Assembly (NCBI RefSeq): GCF_003208215.1
Contig: NZ_QKLW01000003.1
Coordinates: 261,237 to 325,236, forward strand
Direction: 5' to 3'
DNA length: 64,000 bases
Source of the DNA: Marinomonas alcarazii
GTDB lineage: Bacteria; Pseudomonadota; Gammaproteobacteria; Pseudomonadales; Marinomonadaceae
This document shows positions 29,616 through 36,431 of the stretch, piece after piece; within the stretch, counting starts at the first letter, position 1; every line of letters begins with the position of its first letter. The translations under genes and the position numbers were made by a program. A model generated the notes under the pieces. The model had not been told where the DNA came from, made no database searches, and saw only the letters and a list, made by a program, of their open reading frames with translations.

Positions 29616-29846
29616 ATGAAAGATTTGGTCCAGTTTTTAACCGAAGCCGGTGACGATGTGGTGTTGGAGAAGCGCTTGAAAGCTTTGCTAACACCGAAGG
29701 AAATCAACGAAATGCAACACAGGTTACAAATTTTATCTCTGTTGGAGCAGGGTGTTCCGCAGCGAGACATTGCGAAACAATTGGGTGTGGGTATTGCCAC
29801 TGTGACCCGTGGTTCCAGAGCATTGAAGGAATTAAAAGAGATATGA
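29616..29846 (+). CDS. trpR: Trp operon repressor
   Basis: Tryptophan-activated DNA-binding repressor. The 76-residue ORF covers the core TrpR fold: LLTPKEINEMQHRLQILSLLEQGVPQRDIAKQLGVGIATVTRGSRALKEL, in which the helix-turn-helix QRDIAKQLGVGIATVTRGS is nearly identical to that of E. coli TrpR. It is shorter than the E. coli protein (108 residues), and an in-frame TGA at 29601 rules out an upstream extension. It overlaps trpE by four bases (ATGA), which is unusual because trpR normally lies away from the operon it controls. Confidence 0.88.
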   Translation: MKDLVQFLTEAGDDVVLEKRLKALLTPKEINEMQHRLQILSLLEQGVPQRDIAKQLGVGIATVTRGSRALKELKEI

Positions 29847-31261
29847 GTTCATATAACAAAAAGCCGCAGCGCATCACGCTGCCGCGCAAGCCTAAGTACA
29901 TTACCATCAGCTCTGCCTGCGATTTTTTTGATCTGTTTAAGAAGGTTGAGAAGCGTTTTGACAACTGTTTTATGTTGGAATCTCTTGGTGAAGAGAGCTT
30001 TATTTCCCGCCATTCGATTATCGGTTTTGATCCTGAGAAATTGATTTGGGCCGAAGGCAAGAAGCTGTTTATCCAAGAGCGTGATGGCAGCACGGAATCG
30101 TTTGAATCCGACAATCCATATTACTTGCTACGTGACATTGTGCCGCAGAATATTTTGTCGCGCGGTTTTGCTGGTGGTTTAACGGGTTATATCGGTTACG
30201 ACAGCATGAATTATTTCGAGCCAAGCTTGGATCTGCAATCGAGCGAGATGTTCGATGCCTTCCGTTTTGGCCTGTACAAAGATGGTCTGATACTGGACAA
30301 GATGACGGGCGAAGTTTTCTATTTCTATTATGAAGACGAGTCTGGTGATGGAAACCGTGTGGAATTAGTGGACAGTATGATGGCGGAAGAAACGCCAGAA
30401 AACGGTCCATTCGTGGTGACGCCAGCAGGCGAGTCCATGAGTAAGAGCGATCACGCGGATGCGGTTGCTAAGGTGAAGCAAGACATTATCGACGGTAAGA
30501 TCTTCCAGTGTGAAGTGGGCTTTAAAAAATGGTTCGATATGGAAGGCGACACCATCAATTTGTACGAGCAATTGCGTGAAGTGAACCCTTCGCCGCAAAT
30601 GTACTACATCAAGTTTGGTGAGCAAAAGGTGATTGGTGCCAGCCCAGAATTATTGTTCCGTGTGCGTCAAGGGGAAATGGAAACCTTCCCGCTAGCGGGT
30701 ACGGCGAAGCGTGGTAAAGACGCGGCTGAAGATACCGCCTTTGCGCGCGCTTTGTTGAACGATCCAAAAGAAATCGCCGAGCACAATATGATTGTCGATT
30801 TGCATCGCAACGACATTGGCCGTGTGGCGCGTTTCGGTACGGTAAAAGTGCGCAGCTTGATGGACATTAAGCGTTTTAGTCATGTTCAGCATATCTCTAG
30901 CGAAATTGTCGGCATTATGGCGGAAAATCACGACATGTTTTCAGCGTTGGCAAGCAACTTCCCTGCGGGAACTTTGACGGGCGCACCGAAAATCGAAGCG
31001 ATGAAGATCATCGATGATTTGGAAAACGATGGCCGTGGCCCTTATGGTGGCGCGGTGGGTCAGTTCTCTTTCAATGGCGATTGTATGTTTGCGATTCCAA
31101 TTCGAACCGTGTTTGCCAAGGGTAACAAAGCTTATGTGCAAACCTGTGGCGGCAATGTGTATGACTCCAATGCCGAAGACGAATACGAAGAAATTCAACG
31201 CAAATTTGCTGGCACCAAGCGCGTATTAGACAGTTTCGCGCCAAACGCGAATCAGGAGTAA
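29843..31261 (+). CDS. trpE: Anthranilate synthase component I
   Basis: Converts chorismate plus ammonia to anthranilate, the first step of tryptophan synthesis. The 472-residue protein has a tryptophan-site-like MLES near residue 50, and the chorismate-binding domain with FPLAGTAKRGKD, IAEHNMIVDLHRNDIGRVA and FPAGTLTGAPKIEAM near 380. The latter half matches the TrpE/PabB family, and pairing with an amidotransferase plus TrpR points to TrpE. A PabB or phenazine/quinolone anthranilate synthase is a weaker alternative. Confidence 0.88.
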   Translation: MSSYNKKPQRITLPRKPKYITISSACDFFDLFKKVEKRFDNCFMLESLGEESFISRHSIIGFDPEKLIWAEGKKLFIQERDGSTESFESDNPYYLLRDIVPQNILSRGFAGGLTGYIGYDSMNYFEPSLDLQSSEMFDAFRFGLYKDGLILDKMTGEVFYFYYEDESGDGNRVELVDSMMAEETPENGPFVVTPAGESMSKSDHADAVAKVKQDIIDGKIFQCEVGFKKWFDMEGDTINLYEQLREVNPSPQMYYIKFGEQKVIGASPELLFRVRQGEMETFPLAGTAKRGKDAAEDTAFARALLNDPKEIAEHNMIVDLHRNDIGRVARFGTVKVRSLMDIKRFSHVQHISSEIVGIMAENHDMFSALASNFPAGTLTGAPKIEAMKIIDDLENDGRGPYGGAVGQFSFNGDCMFAIPIRTVFAKGNKAYVQTCGGNVYDSNAEDEYEEIQRKFAGTKRVLDSFAPNANQE

Positions 31262-31268
31262 GGGAAGC

Positions 31269-31931
31269 ATGAAAGTTTATATTATCGACAACTACGATTC
31301 CTTCACTTACAACCTGTATCAGTTTATTGGTGAAGTATTAGAAACCGAGAAAAGCCGTGGCGAAATCGACGCGTTTGAGGTGATTGTTAAGCGTAACGAT
31401 GAAGTGACATTAGACGACATTCGTGCCGCTGCGCCAGATCGTATTATTATTTCCCCAGGGCCAGGTTCACCAGACGACAAGGCGTACTTTGGTGTGTGTG
31501 CGGACGTGATTTTAGAGTTCGGTAAAACCATTCCATTAATGGGTGTTTGTCTTGGTATGCAGGGCATTTGTCATGTATTTGGCGGCAAAGTGGTCAAAGC
31601 GCCATTGCCAATGCACGGTAAAACCAGCCCGATTACTCACAACGGCGAAGGTATTTTTCATGACATTCCAGACCAACTAGAAGTCATGCGTTATCACTCG
31701 CTCATCGCCGAAGCAGAAAGCTTCCCAGACGTGTTGGAAGTTACCGCTTCCGTTGGTGAGTTAAAAGAAGCAGACTTTAAGGACATCGCGACGATTCACC
31801 AAGGCGGTAAGTTTGAATTGATGGGCGTTCGTCATAAAGAATACCCAATTCAAGGGATTCAGTTTCACCCAGAATCCTTTGCAACCGAAGGTGGTAAAGA
31901 CTTGATCAAAAACTTCTTGTTTCAGGTTTGA
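31269..31931 (+). CDS. trpG: Anthranilate synthase component II (glutamine amidotransferase)
   Basis: Supplies ammonia from glutamine to TrpE. A class I amidotransferase of 220 residues: NYDSFTYNLYQFIGE at the start, oxyanion loop ISPGPGSPDD, nucleophile Cys in MGVCLGMQGI, and the His-Glu pair in QFHPESFATEGG near the end. It lies seven bases after trpE. No trpDCFBA follow, so the rest of the pathway is elsewhere. A terminator follows. Confidence 0.9.
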   Translation: MKVYIIDNYDSFTYNLYQFIGEVLETEKSRGEIDAFEVIVKRNDEVTLDDIRAAAPDRIIISPGPGSPDDKAYFGVCADVILEFGKTIPLMGVCLGMQGICHVFGGKVVKAPLPMHGKTSPITHNGEGIFHDIPDQLEVMRYHSLIAEAESFPDVLEVTASVGELKEADFKDIATIHQGGKFELMGVRHKEYPIQGIQFHPESFATEGGKDLIKNFLFQV

Positions 31932-31967
31932 TGAGTTCGAAAAGGCTCGACTCTTGAAGTAATCGAA

Positions 31968-32000
31968 AAGCAGCACTCAGTGATGGGTGCTGTTTTTTTG
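31968..32000 (+). terminator. Terminator of trpREG
   Basis: CAGCACTC (31971-31978) pairs with GGGTGCTG (31985-31992), with one G-T pair, followed by seven T. It ends the trp operon 40 bases after trpG. Confidence 0.88.
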
Positions 32001-32114
32001 TTTACAAAATATATTTGTCTCTTTTGAGAGACTGGTCTGTAGTTTTAGATATCAACTCATGCAGATGTGGAAGAAAGCTGTGAAAGGTGAGAATCCGGGG
32101 AAGTTGGAGGATGT

Positions 32115-32648
32115 ATGTTAAAAATTATTGATGTCGACTGGGTTAAAGATCACACCTTAGCATTAACCTTTAACGACGGATTTGAAGGTGAGGCAGACTT
32201 ATCGGATTACTTTTCCAAACCACCATTTGCTAACGTGAAAGGTTTTAAACGCTTTGCTTTAACCTCTGACGGCGCTTTGAACTGGAATGGTAATGAACTG
32301 ACAGCAAACACATTACGAAGCATCACAAAAGGAGCTTATCAGGCTGCTGCTATGCGGTTTGATGTGGAGCAAATGGAAGAGGTGATTAAACAGGCGTCAT
32401 GGGATTCTATGACAGAAGGTCGCCCAGATATTTTGCAAGCGGCCATTCGTTCCTATGTTGAGTTATTTGGCCATCGCGTTGTGATCGCAAGAGCGGATAT
32501 TAAAAGTCGAACCAGTGCTTACCGGTCTTTAAAGCCTGAAACCAAGCCTAACTTTGCCACCTTGGTACAACTGGCCCATGCGGTGATTGAAATTGCCAAA
32601 GAGAGAGTAGGGGAACCGTTGCCAAACTCGGTTACGGCTTCGCATTAG
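32115..32648 (+). CDS. DUF2442 plus HTH protein (antitoxin-like)
   Basis: A 177-residue cytoplasmic protein. Residues 1-80 form a DUF2442 domain (LTFNDGFEGEADLSDYF, then FALTSDGALNWNGNELTANTLR). Residues about 105-165 look like a helix-turn-helix of the addiction-module type (DILQAAIRSYVELFGHRVVIARAD, then NFATLVQLAHAVIEIA). DUF2442 proteins often accompany toxin-antitoxin loci, but no toxin-like ORF flanks this gene. It may be an orphan antitoxin or a stand-alone regulator. Confidence 0.6.
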   Translation: MLKIIDVDWVKDHTLALTFNDGFEGEADLSDYFSKPPFANVKGFKRFALTSDGALNWNGNELTANTLRSITKGAYQAAAMRFDVEQMEEVIKQASWDSMTEGRPDILQAAIRSYVELFGHRVVIARADIKSRTSAYRSLKPETKPNFATLVQLAHAVIEIAKERVGEPLPNSVTASH

Positions 32649-32738
32649 GGGCTTCTTTGTTTGAAATAAAAATTTAGAAAAATGTTTTGTTTCAGCATTA
32701 ATTTCAAAAAGGAAAATATGGGTTAACGCTCGGCTTTA

Positions 32739-34256
32739 TTACTTCCTTGAAATACTGATCACTTCCATAGGATGGCTATAGAAGTGATCTGAAAATGTTT
32801 TTATCAAGGCTGAGTTTTTTGTGTTATTAATGGTTTTATGGACTTGGACATTGTCTTTAAAGTTGATTATATACTTGGTTGTATTTTTACTAGCTTCTTC
32901 AAGTCGTTTTAAGGCATCAAGTTCGTATGTTCCTGTAGTCCAGAATTCAAAGATCAAATCTGTATTTTTCCAATCTGGGTGTGTAAGTGAAAAAGTTCTG
33001 AATACTGGGATTTGCTCATTCAGCCAATAGTTAACTTCATCTAAAGTGACTCTTTTGTTAGGGTTATAACCTTTGCACTCGATAAATTTTATCGAGTGAT
33101 TAGTCACACAAATGACATCAGCCTCTTTAGGTCCTATGACGGTTTGGCAAAGTCGATTAAGCATAATTTGATGTGATTCGGCTCTCATTGCCTCGGCTAC
33201 AATATACTCGAAAAATGCACCTCGAAGCTGACCAGCAGACCCTTCAATTTTGCCTAATGAACTAAATATTTTATCAATTTTTTCTGGAGCAACTACTTGT
33301 AGTGCGGTATCTGATAGAAGTCTGATTAACTCTAATAAGCTGCTTCTAACATCATTGCCAAAGAGTGTTGATACTGTTGTTGGTGAAATTCCTTCGGATT
33401 TTAGTTTATTAAATGCTTCTTGGTGGAATGTATTTGCAACAAAAAAACATAGTTGTTTGCCCACTTTTTTAAGACTTCTAAGCGAATTTAACTTTAAAAG
33501 AAATGGCTTTATTCCTATTAGAGAGACTTCGTCTGTAAGGAGTATGTCACATGCAATAAATCCAGGGTTTGGTTTGCCGTCACTTTTGAAGGTTACTAAT
33601 GGTGACAAATATGAAGGTCCAGCTAGATCCCAAGCAGTAGTGCTAATGTTAGGGTTTTTGATGTCTGAACGAATTCTAACTTGATTGTATGCGACAAATC
33701 CCATTTTTCTCAGCCAGTCGCTAAAAGCTCTAAGAATCATGTCTTCTGCTAATAGTCTTGCTTTCATGTTAGGAATTAAAGATTCGACATGATTGAAATG
33801 TATGCCCTTGTAGATACAAAGACCAATACCTTTAACCTCAATTTCTTTTATTAAGTTTGTATCTTGAAGTCTTTTTAAAATAATTGAAGAAGAAAGGTGT
33901 TTTTGTTGTCGAATTGGTGAGCCGCATGCAATTTCAAAGTGGTTACGAGGCATTATGCCACCCCGCTCTTCTAAAGCTTGTAAAGCATATCCATAAGCCG
34001 AATTTGTATTTAGTAAAGCACTCTCTAATCTATTCCAAAAAATGCCTTTACCAGATTGGTCGCGCAGGTAAAGAAACCTAGCTCTTCTAGGAAATGATAG
34101 ATCTAAGCGAATAGCTTTTTTGCCTTCTCTAGACACTCTTTGACGGGCTGCAACTGCAGAAATTCCGTGCTGCTTTACTAAATGCTCAGATATTTCAGAG
34201 CTTAAACTCGGCCCATTCTCTAAGAGGTATTTTTCTACAGAGTTCTTCATTGTCAC
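32739..34256 (-). CDS. Large HTH plus PD-(D/E)XK-type nuclease candidate
   Basis: I do not recognise a named family. The N-terminal 90 residues include a winged-helix-like segment (LSSEISEHLVKQHGISAVAARQRVSR). Near the C-terminus, E350 (in AFFEYIVAEAM), D380 (in EADVICV) and E393-x-K395 (in FIECKGYNP) give the E, D, ExK spacing of a restriction-endonuclease-like fold. A middle section (about 175-290) with PGFIACDILL and FFVANTFHQEAF may be a second, degenerate nuclease-like domain. The gene is visibly more AT-rich than its neighbours, suggesting acquisition. A DNA-sensing defence nuclease is a plausible but unproven role. Confidence 0.5.
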   Translation of the reverse strand: MTMKNSVEKYLLENGPSLSSEISEHLVKQHGISAVAARQRVSREGKKAIRLDLSFPRRARFLYLRDQSGKGIFWNRLESALLNTNSAYGYALQALEERGGIMPRNHFEIACGSPIRQQKHLSSSIILKRLQDTNLIKEIEVKGIGLCIYKGIHFNHVESLIPNMKARLLAEDMILRAFSDWLRKMGFVAYNQVRIRSDIKNPNISTTAWDLAGPSYLSPLVTFKSDGKPNPGFIACDILLTDEVSLIGIKPFLLKLNSLRSLKKVGKQLCFFVANTFHQEAFNKLKSEGISPTTVSTLFGNDVRSSLLELIRLLSDTALQVVAPEKIDKIFSSLGKIEGSAGQLRGAFFEYIVAEAMRAESHQIMLNRLCQTVIGPKEADVICVTNHSIKFIECKGYNPNKRVTLDEVNYWLNEQIPVFRTFSLTHPDWKNTDLIFEFWTTGTYELDALKRLEEASKNTTKYIINFKDNVQVHKTINNTKNSALIKTFSDHFYSHPMEVISISRK

Positions 34257-34407
34257 ACTGCGCTATATATACAAGATAAATATATGACCACCTCTTATAA
34301 GAAGAGACAATCAAGGTCACTTGATATTAAAGGGTTATAGATGAGGTTTCCAAGTCTATTTTTTACAAATGTCACAGAGCCATATTTTATGTGTAGATCT
34401 TGTATAA

Positions 34408-34602
34408 CTATAAGCTCTTATTCCTAGCACGAACTTTTGCCTTAAAATCATCCATCTGAGCGTTGGCTTCTTCGTTTGACACAAATACAGCAAGGCCGTT
34501 TTCCATGCGATCGAAAGCGGCGTTAACTTGTTGTGTTAACCAAGTATCGTGAGATATTGGGTCATCTTTTTTATTCGTTTCAAATGCCATTTTAGATGTC
34601 AT
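34408..34602 (-). CDS. Orphan antitoxin-like small protein
   Basis: A 64-residue hydrophilic ORF, including SHDTWLTQQVNAAFDRMENG, with a W...V..A pattern then a Met/Lys/Arg-rich end like the StbD/RelB-type stability-determinant antitoxins. It starts three bases after the ElyC stop on the same strand. No partner toxin ORF is found upstream or in the 151 bases before the nuclease-candidate gene. If real, it is an antitoxin that has lost its toxin or acts in trans. Confidence 0.55.
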   Translation of the reverse strand: MTSKMAFETNKKDDPISHDTWLTQQVNAAFDRMENGLAVFVSNEEANAQMDDFKAKVRARNKSL

Positions 34603-34605
34603 TGC

Positions 34606-35346
34606 TTACTCCTTAATCCATTGCCAAGTGCGTCCAAGCCATTCGTAAAAGGCGCGTTGGCTTTTGTAGGCTGCGTTGGCGTCGATTTGCCAGTCGCTCT
34701 TTTCAGACCCTAAATACATAGCAGGCGCCGGGATGATGTTTATCCCTGCTTTTTCGAAGAAAATAGACGCACGTTTTAGGTGTGAGGCTTCTGTTACCAA
34801 GGCTGCGAGTTTCCCTTCTAAATACGGTTTCATCATGTTGGCTTCCTCTTCGGTGTCTTTGGCGAGAGGAAAGGCTTTAATTCGGTTGGGTTGTACGCCT
34901 AATTCTATGGCTGCTCGGCGCATGACTTCTGCGTGAGGTTCTGTCATTTCACCAGAGTAACCAGACACAAATAATTGCGCGTTTGGGTTGGCCTTTAAAA
35001 TGCGCAAACCTTCCTCAAGTCTGAACAGTGCGCTGTTGCCAAGTGCCATGATTGCCAGTGTATCGCTTAAATCTTTGTGGCCACTGCCGAGGACGATAAC
35101 GGCATCCACTGGCTGTTCAATATTAAACACAGGATAATCGTGTTCGACCGTTGCAATGAGTGAATTCGCTACAGGACTCCAACTGGTTAAGCCTAATAAA
35201 AGTATGGCGCAGAATAGAATGAGTTTGGCGAGTTTGGGCCATTTATTCATCAGCAAAAGCGCGAGACACATGGCCAGCAAAGTGAGAGGAATTGGCATCA
35301 GCATATAGCCGATAAATTTCTTAAGGTAAAAAAGAATAAGGCTCAT
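34606..35346 (-). CDS. elyC: ElyC/YdcF-family (DUF218) envelope protein
   Basis: A 246-residue inner-membrane protein with two N-terminal hydrophobic segments (about 10-32 and 38-55) and a DUF218 domain beginning AVIVLGSGHKDLSD at residue 83. In E. coli, ElyC affects peptidoglycan and undecaprenyl-carrier homeostasis. The LFVSGYSGEMTEPHAEVMRRAAIELGV block and the LAKDTEEEANMMKPYL segment are typical. Downstream antitoxin-like ORF and the divergent kinase are not obviously related. Confidence 0.85.
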   Translation of the reverse strand: MSLILFYLKKFIGYMLMPIPLTLLAMCLALLLMNKWPKLAKLILFCAILLLGLTSWSPVANSLIATVEHDYPVFNIEQPVDAVIVLGSGHKDLSDTLAIMALGNSALFRLEEGLRILKANPNAQLFVSGYSGEMTEPHAEVMRRAAIELGVQPNRIKAFPLAKDTEEEANMMKPYLEGKLAALVTEASHLKRASIFFEKAGINIIPAPAMYLGSEKSDWQIDANAAYKSQRAFYEWLGRTWQWIKE

Positions 35347-35432
35347 GATAGATCAGTAATCATTGTAAAAGGCGTTTTAGAATAACGCTTTATAGGTAAA
35401 ATAGTCGCGTCTTTTACGTGGATTTTAGAAAA

Positions 35433-36431
35433 ATGATGACGCCCGAGATCTTTATTAAGCGCCAATGCAAAGCCGACACAGTAGAACGAACGTCGTTGAT
35501 TCAGTCGCTGTGGAGCGGTTATGGCGAGGTAGTGCGTTATTCACTTACAGGAAAAGAAGCGCCATCGTCTATTATTGCCAAGCATTGCTCGTTTCCTTCG
35601 GAAGTGAGTCATCCTAGGGGCTGGCATTCGGATCACGCGCATCTACGTAAAGTGCGTTCCTATGAAGTAGAGCAGAATTGGTATCGACATTGGGCGCCCC
35701 GTTGCAATCTATCGGCGCGTGTTGCGCGGTGTTATGGGAACTTTCATGACGAGAGCACAGGGCAGCGATTAACCTTATTAGAAGATTTAGACGCTGCTGG
35801 TTATGCGGACCGATATAGCGCTCATAATCTCGAGTATGTCATGTCTTGCATCCATTGGCTGGCGGCATTTCATGCGGGCTTTATCCATCAAACGCCGCCT
35901 GCTGATTGGCCGAATGATTTATGGCGCAAGGGAACCTACTGGCACCTTGATACTCGACAGGATGAGTGGTCTGTTATGGCGGAGGGAGAGTTGAAATCTG
36001 CTGCATCTGAATTGGCTGCATGTTTGGATAACGCACGTTTTAAAACCCTTGTTCATGGTGATGCCAAGGTGGCGAATTTTTGTTTTTCTCCACTCGATAA
36101 TCAGGTGGCCGCTGTGGACTTTCAGTATGTTGGTGGTGGCATTGGTGTTCAAGATTTTGCGTATCTTTTAGGGAGCGCATTATCTGAGTCTGAGTTAGCG
36201 AAAAATATAGACTATTTATTGGAGTACTATTTCTCTGAGTTGGGGCGTGAGCTGATGGCGCAAGGAGAGTCTCAAGCCTTTGCCCAAGAGGTTGTTGAAG
36301 AGTGGCAATATTTATTCCCTATCGCTTGGGCAGACTTTCATCGCTTTATTATGGGCTGGTCTCCGACTCATCCGAAGAACACGCCTTTTAGTCAACAGCT
36401 TACCGAGCAGGCACTAAGACACTTAAGATGA
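35433..36431 (+). CDS. CHK-type phosphotransferase (small-molecule kinase)
   Basis: An aminoglycoside-phosphotransferase-fold kinase, about 332 residues, in the CHK/ecdysteroid-kinase-like group. Catalytic loop LVHGDAKVANFCF (Brenner-type HGDxKxxN) and the metal motif AVDFQYVGGG are intact. ATP-site residues earlier in the protein include SSIIAKHCSF. The start is uncertain: ATG 35433, ATG 35436 or GTG 35418 are all in frame. The natural substrate is unknown. The end overlaps the convergent hrpB by nine bases. Confidence 0.75.
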   Translation: MMTPEIFIKRQCKADTVERTSLIQSLWSGYGEVVRYSLTGKEAPSSIIAKHCSFPSEVSHPRGWHSDHAHLRKVRSYEVEQNWYRHWAPRCNLSARVARCYGNFHDESTGQRLTLLEDLDAAGYADRYSAHNLEYVMSCIHWLAAFHAGFIHQTPPADWPNDLWRKGTYWHLDTRQDEWSVMAEGELKSAASELAACLDNARFKTLVHGDAKVANFCFSPLDNQVAAVDFQYVGGGIGVQDFAYLLGSALSESELAKNIDYLLEYYFSELGRELMAQGESQAFAQEVVEEWQYLFPIAWADFHRFIMGWSPTHPKNTPFSQQLTEQALRHLR

